A stretch of 64,000 bases of DNA from Asparagopsis taxiformis (Eukaryota > Rhodophyta > Florideophyceae > Bonnemaisoniales > Bonnemaisoniaceae): NCBI GenBank assembly GCA_030407315.1, contig JALQPE010002551.1, positions 78,139-142,138 on the forward strand, written 5' to 3'. The position numbers were made by a program, and so were the translations under genes. The notes under the pieces are model-generated. The model was not told the DNA's origin. It made no database searches and worked only from the letters and a program-made list of their open reading frames with translations. Position 1 is the stretch's first letter, and each line of letters begins with the position of its first letter. Shown one piece after another: positions 43,775 to 53,534 of the stretch.

Positions 43775-43862
43775 GGCCCGGTAGCCGAGTCGGTTGGACG
43801 GTCCACGTCGATGTATAGATCCTTGGTTCAAACCCCAGCAACGACGCTGGCCAAACTTTTTC
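43775..43862 (+). other. Degenerate tRNA-like segment in the Copia-2 leader
   Basis: TAGCCGAGTCGG matches the pol III A box and GGTTCAAACCC the B box, at a tRNA-like distance. A D-stem GCCG/CGGT forms. GGCC at the start pairs with GGCC near the end, followed by A. The anticodon stem does not form and the T-arm and acceptor are separated by about seven extra bases. It lies antisense to the element. Confidence 0.35.
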
Positions 43863-44244
43863 CTTCGCACGCGAGCCCCAGATGAAAGAATGATGTCACC
43901 TGATGACGATGACCCGGAAACGGATGGCAAGATGACAGAGTGTCAGTATGACACAGTGTGGATGACAGGATGTCAGTGTCAGTGACAGGATGACACAGTG
44001 TCGGCGCGGCGCGGCGACAGAGGTGCGCGGCGGCGACAGAGGTGCGCGGCGTTCGTCGGGGGAGCGTGGAGGAGACGCTCAGCAAGACCGCGGAAGCGCG
44101 GGAAGGCGCAGAACGGAAGAAAAGCGAGTAGACGAAGAGAAGAGAGAACGAGGCGAGAACGAGACGAAATAGGTAAGAGAACGCCGACGCAAACGACGCA
44201 CTTACCAATGCGCTAGAGAATAAGAAACGACCCGAGCGAGCGCA

Positions 44245-44258
44245 CTGGGCCCATAACC
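44245..44258 (-). promoter_or_regulatory. Copia-2 primer binding site (half initiator tRNA-Met)
   Basis: The minus strand reads GGTTATGGGCCCAG directly after the 5' LTR, a perfect complement of the anticodon arm of eukaryotic initiator tRNA-Met. This implies priming by a tRNA cut in the anticodon loop. Confidence 0.9.
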
Positions 44259-44747
44259 TGTTGAAACGAATTGGTCGCTTACCGAGCGTTTACTGAATCT
44301 GCGAGCTCACTACTTAATTTGTATTCTCGCCGAGGTGCGCCGGCGGTGCTAAGGACAGCCTGTTCAAGGCTGCTCCAGACAGACTGTCACTGACAGTCTG
44401 TCCTAGCAAGCACCCGCTGCCAATCTGGTACACGTGGGCTTCTCTATCATATCATCCACACGTGTACACTTATCATAACATTTTCCCTCTGCCATGATGG
44501 CAACCCATCTTGGCATTTCTAATTACTAATTGAAACTATGACAAAACAAATTGAAACTTCAGACGCTATTATCTCCATGAAGAAAGGTCGTAGAAGCTTC
44601 GGAGAAGTTGCTACCCGACTAATTCGGGCACGCTGAACACGATGAGATAGGTTTCGGAGCGCCTAGAGCACTCCTTCTAGGAGAAATCGAGGGTCAAAGT
44701 TTTCTCACGTAATTGAGCCCCTCAGGGCCAATTCCAGTGCTTCAACA
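44259..44747 (-). repeat. Copia-2 5' LTR
   Basis: This is the promoter copy of the 489-bp LTR; it differs from the 3' copy at one noticed position. Confidence 0.97.
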
Positions 44748-44752
44748 GATGA

Positions 44753-46157
44753 GATGGAGCGTCACGCTGTCGTGGGCATCTTTCTGGGGTAGAGGAAGGC
44801 AGTTCTAGCGCTATGAGGATGGGGCATGGACGGTATTCATATGGGAATGGACAGAATAGTACGGCTAGGAATTTTTATTTCGTAGTGACTATGAGCTAGG
44901 GAGAGGTATACGCGGTAGGATAGGTAGGAATCTAAGAGGGTGCGATATGGGAAGCTTCACTCTGGATTTGTTTATTTGCGCAGGCTACATTGAGAATAAA
45001 CAATCCCTATGTTAAAAATGCTACTACAACTAACACTATTCCGACGAGTAAAACTAAAACTACTAGAAAAGTCTAGAAATCTATCAACTGATTGAGCTGC
45101 ATGAATAAGCTAGGAAATGAAGAGAAGAAGAAAAAATGATGTAGAGAAAGGAAACAAGTTAGTGACGTTGAATTGGAGAGGGAAATTGATGGTGATTAGG
45201 AGACTAACGTACCTTAACAAATACCATTGCATCCCAAATTGAGATATGTACTCACAGGCAGAAAAGAAAAGTAGTGGAGAAGTGGTAAGAGAGAAAGATA
45301 AATGAAAGTAGAAGTGGAACACTCACCGACTGGAAACCTGAGAAAGAGAAAACAAATAGAAAACTGGGTTAGTGGCGTGAGTTGTGGAAACGTACCATCA
45401 TGGTTCATATCCGTCGGAGACAAAGCAACAACTTTGGCCTTGGAAGCCGTATTGATGATCTAAAACGTACGCTTTGGAAGCAGTTTAGATGATCTATACG
45501 GCTTCCACGGCCAGGGTTGTTGCTTTGTTTCCGACGGATATGAAGATGGAAACAGGGATTTCCAGAATCTGTTGTTTAAGTAGCACTCTGCGGGCGGAAA
45601 TGACGTGGAGGAGAACAATAGAGGGATGAGTTTGAAACGGAGCGGTGCGATGGGAGGCCCAGAAAAACGATACCTAGGGTGCGAATTACGCTTTGAAGCA
45701 CATGACCTGGCAGAACAGGCGCAAAATTATTGTATCTTCTACCGCCTTCTCTAGTCTATAATGACGTCATCACTACAGAAATATAGGAAAAACACTAGCA
45801 TATGGGGCCTACTGGAAAGGGGGAGGCGAGGAGTAGGAAAAATGGCGCACTTTCCTGGACGAGGAGTCCGCGCTTCCAGTGATGATTTGGACGGTATATA
45901 TCGATGACGTCATTGCATGCTCTGAGCACACTTGGCAGGCAGTCAAAGCGGGCCACGTGGATGTGGGCGGCTAGGAAACAGCAGTGTGGGAGAAATTTTA
46001 TAATTTTCATGTTGCAAGCGAGCAGTGAATCTGCATTGCAATATATAAATTTATGCTAATTTAAGATATCACACCTAGTACGATTCAACGAGAGATTGTG
46101 CTTTCAACTTGTAAATAGGGCCGAAAATGGTAGAGTATACGAGTAGGAAGTACGTGT
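44753..46157. other. No gene recognised; contains a foldback repeat
   Basis: Open frames are short and of low complexity. The only structure is the inverted repeat at 45404-45544. Confidence 0.55.
45404..45544. repeat. 141-bp foldback with 61-bp arms
   Basis: Arms beginning TTCATATCCGTCGGA and ending TCCGACGGATATGAA pair over about 61 bp with roughly five mismatches around a 19-nt loop. It is a MITE- or foldback-like structure about 1 kb upstream of the transposase-like gene. Confidence 0.9.
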
Positions 46158-46403
46158 ATGAGAAAATCAGATTCAGTATTAGTGCCTAGAGCATCACTGC
46201 GAAATAAACGGCCGTTTTCCGGAAATGGATACATCTTGGCTGGTTTTTTGTGGTTAGGGAATGCGATACAAGATAGCAAAACGATGTTGAGTCCGGATGA
46301 AATAGCAATCAATGTGCATAAAGCAATGAGCATAGGGCAAAGCATTGTGGTGAACCAGTTCATTGGATCGAATGAAAGCCTGGAAAGGTTTCGTAACGGT
46401 TAA
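46158..46403 (+). CDS. Small hypothetical open frame, 81 aa
   Basis: It begins with ATG and has a hydrophobic central stretch (ILAGFLWLGNAI) but no recognised family. It may be a chance frame or the remains of an exon 100 bp upstream of the next gene. Confidence 0.2.
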   Translation: MRKSDSVLVPRASLRNKRPFSGNGYILAGFLWLGNAIQDSKTMLSPDEIAINVHKAMSIGQSIVVNQFIGSNESLERFRNG

Positions 46404-46505
46404 AAGTAGTAGTACTGTATTGAGATAGTAGTCATGTCATAGAAGTTTAGAGTTGTATTCTATGCAACAAAACTGAGCGAAGAAGAAAAGAACAAAAACA
46501 TCAAG

Positions 46506-49500
46506 ATGGCTCCGAGACGGACTCCTATTCGAAAGAAAACCACAAGTCGTAGGACAAAGGCGAGATTCGATTCACTCAATGTGGCCAGTCCCAGTAAACA
46601 GCTTCCTGGGAAACTGCAGGGAGAAATCCGCAGCAGTGATGCAGCCTGCATGAACAAAGAAATCCCGAGAGGTAATGAGCTACGACGTGAGTGTACCACA
46701 GATGACCTATTGGAGTCCCCAATCCCTATGGGTGACACAATAGAAGTTTGTATTGATGTGTACAGCAACAACGATGAAGCTGGAAGTGACATCTACGTAG
46801 CATCGAGCACGCTAATGGAATCGGAAGAAGCAACCGGACGAGGTTCTGATTCCATTTCAACTGGAGGCCCGATAGACCGAAATGCTGGGGATGAAGCATG
46901 TGGTGATTTCAAGGCATTACTACAATGGCCTGCGATGTATGGGGCTCTTCAGCTGAGTGGAACTCAAAGAATGACAAGAGCCCACTATGAAGGTATCCTG
47001 TTCGGAATGAATTTCCGCAGAGATCCAAGTGAGCACGTCCCGTCGGACTCTGTGATGCGACAGAAGATACTACCATTCTTGAGGAAACACTGCTATGCAA
47101 AGAGCTGTGACATCGAGTTTCCGATAGACCTTCGAAAGAGCGGAGCAAGAGCTGCACAGCATCGAGGTGCAGTAGGAACCCGTGGAACAACAGATGACAG
47201 AGACAATTGTGGAGGAATGGCGAAAGTTCGTATTGTACTCCCAAGCACATGGGCTCTGAAAGATGTCCAGACTCGACCAATCTTTGAAGCATTCCGCAGT
47301 GATGCGAACAATCGAAGCTCGGAAGGAGAAAAATCAACCGCAGAGTGCAGCATTGAAGATTCGTTCATTGCAAAGTGCAGGAGGGGTGTTTTGAGCGACC
47401 CATTCGTTCGCACAGCAGTTGTTCCCACTGACAGCGATGGGAAAAAGGGTTTGAAGCACATTTATGTACCTGATGGAACAGCAATTCGAATCCGATGTCA
47501 TCCAGGAGCTCGTCAGGTTGCCGTCATCGAAAGAGCAAAAGGGTTCAGGAAGAATGACAGAGATGGTGGGAAACCGAAGAGGAGAAGAGTGGCGGTTACG
47601 TCGTTGTGGGAACTTCATGCTAGGACCATAGTTACCTATGAGGCTCGACACGACGGTGAGCATGATGTGCATGTCGAAAAATATCTGCAGCCGCGAATGT
47701 CACATCTATTGGAATGGGAGAGGCAGCATGCTCTGCGAGCGATATCGCAATGTGTAATCGTAGCAGGAGCCAAGGGAAAAGGAACACGAGCTGGGGACGT
47801 GATAACCGTTCTATTACCAATTGGAATGGAAGAGGGTGATATTGTTCCACACGTCGTATTGGTGAACAGGTATTTGAAAGAGCAGGTCGGAGAAGCATCC
47901 ACCATGTTACTTTGCTTTTCACCGGGCGCGAGCTTTGCTGAAGCCAGAAACCCGCCCGATAGACTAGGAAGCCCCAACTATGAAGAAATTTGTGTTTCAG
48001 GGGTGTTCTCGGATGGTTTCGGAGACCACAGGTCGCAATGGCACCCAGCGTCTCCGCGAGAAGATGCACCATGTTGGGGAAAGCTGGAGGATGGTCGAAA
48101 CTACTTTGTTTACCGATTTCTCCTTTACACGGATGACTTTGAACCATTCACAAGCAGGAAGGGAAGTTTTGGTGGATGCTATATGTTACCTCTCAATCTA
48201 CCGCCTCGGAAAAGGGGAAACTACCAAGCCGTTCGAGTGATTGGTTTGCCACCTCCGGGAGTGTCCACAAATTGTGTATTGCGATATATCGTTCAAGATA
48301 TAGTTCGAGGAAGCACAGAGGGTTTCCCAACGAAAAATGCAGAGGGAGAAGATGTTGTGGTATTTCTAGACCCAGTGGGGAGCATTGGAGACTATCCTGC
48401 AGTTTCACATACCCTGGATGTTCTTGGACACACATCAAACTCTCCGTGCCACATCTGCAGTTTCCGCAAATATGACCTGAGCAGTACTGGTGGCACGAAG
48501 AATGCATACACTTCGGTAGTGAACGGGCAAACATCGACGCATGCCAGGAGCAAGTATCGGAATGCATCGACACGTAAGGATGCCACAGAAACCCAGCTTC
48601 GCACTCTCGGACTGGCTGCCTGCAGAAGAAGGGGAAGATTTACCATTTCATGTCCTGAGCACTTCCTTGGAAGCAGTGCAGGAAGAAGTACCGAAGACGG
48701 AAAACGGAGTTTCAGTTGTCCCAGCAATTTTTGACCCGTACCGTTCCGCAGTGATAGCACCTGACCATCTATTGTCTGGACTGGCACAAGATGTACTGAA
48801 CGCTTGTATTTCAGCTGCCAGCCCACGAATTCGAGAGGTAGCTGAATTGCAAATTCTGGGCGCTCTGAAGAAGTTCAGGATGGGAAGGCAGAACCGTTTA
48901 TTTGGAACCAACAATCTGCTTTCCATGAACATGAGTGACATATTCAGTGTGCTGCTGATAGCACCTATGGCATTCGAAAACGCAGCTCGAATGATGGATG
49001 GGAAAGGGGAAGGTCATCGTGAAAAATTTGATGGGGCCGTCAAACTAGTAGTGATGTTTCAGAAGCTGGTTTCGTGTATTAGTTTCATGCCCGTATGGTG
49101 GAAAGACGGTCCACATGAAGTAGAGACGGCTGACGGAGAAGGTGGCAGGAATGAATACATTATGGGAAGAACCGTAGACTACGTGGAGACGTTGAATGAG
49201 TATTGTCGGAAAGTGAAGGGAGCAGGAGCACATTTGGACAAGCCTAATGTTCATCGTCTTGTCGAGTTTTGTGTTCATACGCTTCCTGCCTACGGCTCTG
49301 TGAAGCACGTGCAGGAGCTTATATTCGAACGGATGCATCAGCCGCTGAAGAAAGGTGTGAGAATGTCCAATCACCAAAGCGAACAGCTTTCAGCGCTGGA
49401 ATTAGTTCTTGCGGATGACTGGCAGACGAGAGTGGCCATTGTTTTGCGCGAAATCGGCATGGAGCCACAACATTGGTCCTCGTCCGAATGCTCTCAAATG

Positions 49501-50313
49501 GTCAACGTTCTTTCACAGGAGCTAGGGAGAGAAATAGATGTGGAAGACGAGGTAGTGAAAAACTGCTTCCAGGAACCGGTTCTCCAGCTTCTCTCCCAGC
49601 GTCGAGGAAAGATATTGTCGGCGGATGGTGAAATTGTGACGTGGAGAGGGCATGGAGGTATATCTATTGACGAGGTCAAGGAGTACATGAATGGAAAATG
49701 TGATATGGCAGAGGGTGCTGTAGGTGTTTTGAAACGGTTCTTTACCGAAAGGTACGGAAGCGGAACAAGCGGGTGTGGAAAGTATGCCGAATGGGTAAGA
49801 AGAGTTTCTAGAAGCACTACGACAGAGTGGGGAAGGAAAACAGTGCAGAGGTCTGACTCTCTAGAATCAGGAGCTATCATCCATGCTGTTTGCCCTGAAC
49901 AGAGGATATGTGAGGATGGTGCAACTTCACAAGCGATTCTGTACCCGGCGTCTCGTCTCACATCAGAGATAATGCGGGGAAGAATTAATTATGAACCGCG
50001 GTTTTTTATTGTTCTAGCGTTCTTTATCCTGAGGAACGAGAGTGCGAGAGATGAGCAAGGTACAGCTTATGGAGTTTGCCTGGGTTTGCAAAAAACTGAT
50101 GAAGGAGTGTTCAAGGTCGAAGAGAGGCGACGAACAGTAATTGTGGAGATGAGTGAGGGAGTCACTGAGGTGTTTGGTATGCACTATTGCAATGGGAGTG
50201 TATGCGAATATGATGAGAACATGAGGGAGGTAAGGCACGGACCCGGACTGCTGGAGGGTGGAGAGATATATGCACTATGTAGGCGAGACGGATTTCCACC
50301 GAGGGCTGCATGA
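46506..50313 (+). CDS. Transposase-like protein (tnp2/CACTA-like), two exons, 1251 aa
   Basis: Exon 1 is 46506-48573 and exon 2 is 48626-50313. The 52-nt intron begins GTAAGG and ends GCTGCCTGCAG; removing it leaves 3756 nt, exactly 1252 codons, and joins two long frames that otherwise appear shifted. The middle contains YTDDFEPF, GGCYMLPLNLPPRKRGNY and FLDPVGSIGDYPAVSHT followed by GHTSNSPCHICSF. This order (acidic residue, GG-Y-L, GDxPA, C-x2-C) resembles Tnp2-type transposases of CACTA elements. Exon 2 has KPNVHRLVEFCVHTLPAYG and FERMHQPLKKGVRMSNHQSE, matching the part with the final catalytic region. Family assignment is from motif memory and moderately sure. Foldback repeats lie on both sides (45404-45544 and 50434-50760), but terminal CACTA repeats were not found. 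Confidence 0.65.
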
Positions 50314-50433
50314 TTTTTAGGGAAGAATAAAATGAATAACCAGATGCATCACATATGAATTGTACACTCTAGGGCGTTGGTGGATTGGTGCGAAGTAGTG
50401 GGAAGAGGATCTGAGAGGATGGAGGGAGGTATG

Positions 50434-50760
50434 CTTACAGCAAAGTCATCGTTACGATGATTTTGCTGTAAGAAAACGTTTCCATTACAGTGGCCAAGAA
50501 TTTTTTACCGGGTAAAAAAATCGTGGCAGCTGTAATGATTTGCTTTCTTACAGCAAAGTCATCGTAACGATGACTTTGCTGAAAGGAACCGTTTCCTTGC
50601 AGTGGCCGAAGAATTTTTTACCGGGTAAAAAATCAGCAAGAAATTTTACCGGGTAAAAAAATTGTGGCCGCTGTAATGATTTGCTTTCTTACAGCAAAGT
50701 CATCGTTACGATGACTTTTCTGTAAGAAAACGTTTCATTACAGCAAATTCATCGATTGTT
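50434..50760. repeat. Tandem nested-hairpin array with TTACCGGGTAA core
   Basis: Three near-copies of a 39-bp palindrome (starting CTTACAGCAAAGTCATCG, at 50434-50472, 50547-50585 and 50688-50726) alternate with hairpins TTTTTTACCGGGTAAAAAA, one enclosed by longer arms TTACAG...CTGTAA. The layout, one long hairpin plus one palindrome centred on TACCGGGTA, is that of the 118-bp satellites at 4868-8062, though the sequence outside the core is different. Confidence 0.9.
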
Positions 50761-51555
50761 AAGGTTAAGTAACCAACTTTAGGATGTCCAGAGGACCTGC
50801 TCGTTGTAAGGAATATTAAGCAACTGACGAAGAGGAAGTATTTTGAATCGACTAGGGTAGGAACGCAATGAGATTTGGTATGCAAGAAAACTGAATCGCA
50901 GTAGTGAATAGATAGTTGAAATGAATTCATATTGATGTTCATTGGTGTATTGTCCATTGGAGCACATTGAAAACCATTTATATGATCACCGTTTAAATAG
51001 TCTATGAATCCTTTGCAGCCGAGTACGCCAATAGGAAGAAATTCAAGCAGTGGCCTGCACGGGAACCGTTTATTTGTGAGTAGCAAAAGGTAGTGTAGAA
51101 ATGAATTTTTCAGACTTGTAGGAGAGGTGGATCGTAGTAAATGTATAAAACTCACGTAGAATCGATTGATAGGAATCAATGGTACGGAAGAAGAAGCGAG
51201 GTGGAGAGTGTGGATGAAATAGGTTGTTGGAATATGAATGATAATTGACGTGGTGAGGTAAACGGGTTCGATTGCATTATATGCGCTAGAGGTACATACT
51301 ATTAGGTGTAGATTGATGGAAAGGGCTAAACGCTTTGTGGAGGTATCAGGATCAGGTAGAGTCAGAGGTGCTGAGCGGTGCAGCGTAAGGTTCATCAGGA
51401 CTGAAGGTAGGTAGGGAATGTCTTGTCCGGACAGTATATGAGAGGAAGCTGAGAGACGGGAAGCGCACTCGGAGGTACCACAATTGTGGATTTCATCGTC
51501 TACACAACATTTGAACAGAGAACTGATTGAACGAACTGAGATTGCAGGGATTACA
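50761..51555. other. Upstream region of the ParB-like gene; no gene recognised
   Basis: A minus-strand frame of 307 codons crosses this region but is rich in Ser, Leu and Ile, has no motif and overlaps the ParB-like gene; it is considered spurious. No promoter motif was recognised. Confidence 0.45.
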
Positions 51556-52616
51556 ATGGGAGACAATAGTATCATGAATACTACAGCGGAGAAGAGCAAT
51601 TCTCCTTCTGCTGAAGAGAAAAGCATCACTATTGCTCAGTACAGCTCTTCAAAAGTGCAAGTTGATCCTCGCGAAGTGAAATTTCCGACAGTGACCTCCC
51701 GTTTGGTGCGACCGGGTCGTGTAAACGAACTGGCCAGCATTTTCATGGATAGAGGTTTCTCTACCACTGGAACTATGATTACAGTCTGCAAAATGGAAGA
51801 TAACGAAGGAGACGAGTTTTACTGCATCGATGGCTCTCATCGCATAGCTGCTCTGCAACTATGCCTGGAGAAGTACTCAGGAAAGAACAGGGATTCCTTG
51901 GAATTGGTTTGGGTACAACAGTTGATTGCGCCGAACGGGCGTCTAATTTTCGATGCGCTGGAGGTTCTGAAACTGTCTCTCGAAGCCAATATACAAACTC
52001 ACGATGTCGCTTCTGTGAGCATTGCCGACAATGTGTGTGCGGTCATAGAGTTTCTCAGGTTTCCAACCAGATGGATCTTCCTGTTGTCCGGCTTATTCCT
52101 ATTCTGAAAGAAGTGAGCTATATTCTGCCGTCCGACAGGAACCGTTCGGAGAACTCGTATAGGCAGTACATCAACATTGCGAAGGGGTTCAATCGCACAG
52201 ACAGCGTTGCTTTCGTGTACTGGAGCTCTATCCCTAGCGTTTACAATGCTTTGGATAGGAACAGAGAAATCGAGGATGCAAGAACCGAGGGAAGAGATCC
52301 GGACTTTTCTCGAATTGATTCTGCCGATATGTACGGGTGCGTGCTCGATCTTGTCAATAACGCAATATTCCGCAATGGCACGGACGGACGCGGGACGCGC
52401 GATAAGGAGTGGTTCCAGTGGTTTGTGCTCGAGATGACAGCGTCGTGGACAAGGATGAGGAGGAAGAGAGGACTTGTCAGAAATATCGGAAGCGGAAGTC
52501 CGTTCACGATGCGCACTTGGCTACTGGCTCTGTTGGCCATTGTAGGACCAGCCGGGATGGCGGTCACTAAGAGAGTTCTAGAATTGCTTGCCTTGTCAGG
52601 GCGTGTTGAACCGTAA
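51556..52616 (+). pseudogene. ParB/sulfiredoxin-like domain protein, truncated by the Gypsy insertion
   Basis: The chosen start is ATG at 51556 (the frame is open further up but without ATG). The protein has VRPGRVNELASIFMDRGF and, at residues 92-100, DGSHRIAAL, the signature loop of ParB-like nucleotide-binding/nuclease domains. The frame then changes near 52050. A 44-nt intron (52015-52058, GTGAGC to TTTCTCAG) restores it exactly, giving DVAS followed by VSNQMDLPVVRLIPI. Alternatively a single base is missing. The second part has helical KGFNRTDSVAFVYWSS and a RDKEWFQWFVLEM segment. Coding sequence breaks off at 52603 where the Gypsy LTR begins; the stop TAA at 52614 belongs to the LTR. The function in eukaryotes is unknown. 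Confidence 0.6.
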
Positions 52617-53350
52617 CGCGCTCGTGAACTTGCGTTTCGCACGTCGCTCGGTCGCGGAGGCGATCGGGTGGTACAACGGCGGAGCGCGCAGGGTCGATCG
52701 CAACACGGGATTCGCGGGCCGGCGCAAGCCGTGATCTCAGGGGGAGATCACCGAGTAAACTCGAGCTCAACACGATCCACGCAGGGGTCGTAAATCCCTG
52801 GCCTAGCGGTAGGCGACGCAACGCGCGGTCTCGCGGTGCGACGCAATTCGACAGTCGGTAAACGCGGCGCGCGCGCACGTATGTCGGCGACCGTGAGCAA
52901 TCCGCACGCAACGTTGTAACGCAATCGGTCCTCGCGACGCGCTCAACGCTTAACTCGTAGCTGCGGAAGTGCTGACTTTTTATTGGTAGGGTGCGAAGTC
53001 ATGCGACCACTAATAGCTAACTTACTTGGGACAGGCTGTCCTTGTGTGGCCGGCCGGCGGCGGCCGCACGCTCGCACGCAAAAAGGGAAATATTTTGGGA
53101 AAAAGACTTTCGTCATAAAAAACCCAAAAGGGGGAAAATAAAGGGAAATTCGCGGAAATCGCTACACGTGGCGCGGCTCGCGGTTTCGTGGCAACGTACG
53201 CGCGCACGCGCTCGCTTTGACGCTCCGTGACACGTAATCAAGACGCCACGCGTACGCTCGCTTACTAAAATAACTCAAACGGATGCTTGCGGACTAACGT
53301 AAACGCGCGCGCTCGCATCGGTTCCATCGCCCAACTTAAATTGCACCACA
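52604..53350 (-). repeat. Gypsy 3' LTR
   Basis: Boundaries of this 747-bp sequence are inferred from TG...CA ends, the adjoining polypurine tract and the break in the ParB-like gene. The partner LTR is not in the window. The plus strand leads directly into the antisense gene 185 bp further on. Confidence 0.75.
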
Positions 53351-53360
53351 CTCCCCCCGA
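53351..53360 (-). promoter_or_regulatory. Gypsy polypurine tract
   Basis: On the minus strand TCGGGGGGAG precedes the LTR start TGTGGTGC. Confidence 0.75.
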
Positions 53361-53534
53361 CTAACTTCACAGCGCGTCCTCGCGCGAAACGTTCTTGTGC
53401 ACACCTTCAGCTCTCTTCTGTCTTGTTCTCTTCCAATCTTCTTCTTCTCTTCCATCCTTCTGTTTCTATTCTATCCTTCTTCTCCATCCCGCGCGCGCTC
53501 GCTCCGTTGACGCTACACGCGCTCGCGCTTCGTG

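Larger units (their letters stand above)
38333..44747 (-). mobile_element. Copia-2: Ty1/Copia LTR retrotransposon with an extra gene
   Basis: A 6415-bp element has 489-bp LTRs (38333-38821 and 44259-44747) beginning TGTTGAAACG and ending CTTCAACA. I see one difference between them (CTACATAA against CTACTTAA). A perfect 5-bp target duplication GATGA lies at 38328-38332 and 44748-44752. The minus strand carries, in order, 5' LTR, primer site, a long leader with a tRNA-like segment, an intron, a two-zinc-finger gene, gag-pol, a polypurine tract and 3' LTR. The single LTR difference implies a young insertion. Pol has one frame change before RNase H. Confidence 0.97.

Noticed and set aside
45790..50395. 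CACTA terminal inverted repeats around the transposase-like gene (CACTAGCATATGG near 45794 and TAGTG near 50399)
   Set aside because: The two ends do not match beyond the CACTA pentamer, and no target duplication was found.
50706..51629. 307-codon minus-strand open frame
   Set aside because: Low-complexity Ser/Leu/Ile-rich translation without motifs, overlapping both a hairpin array and the better supported ParB-like gene on the other strand.
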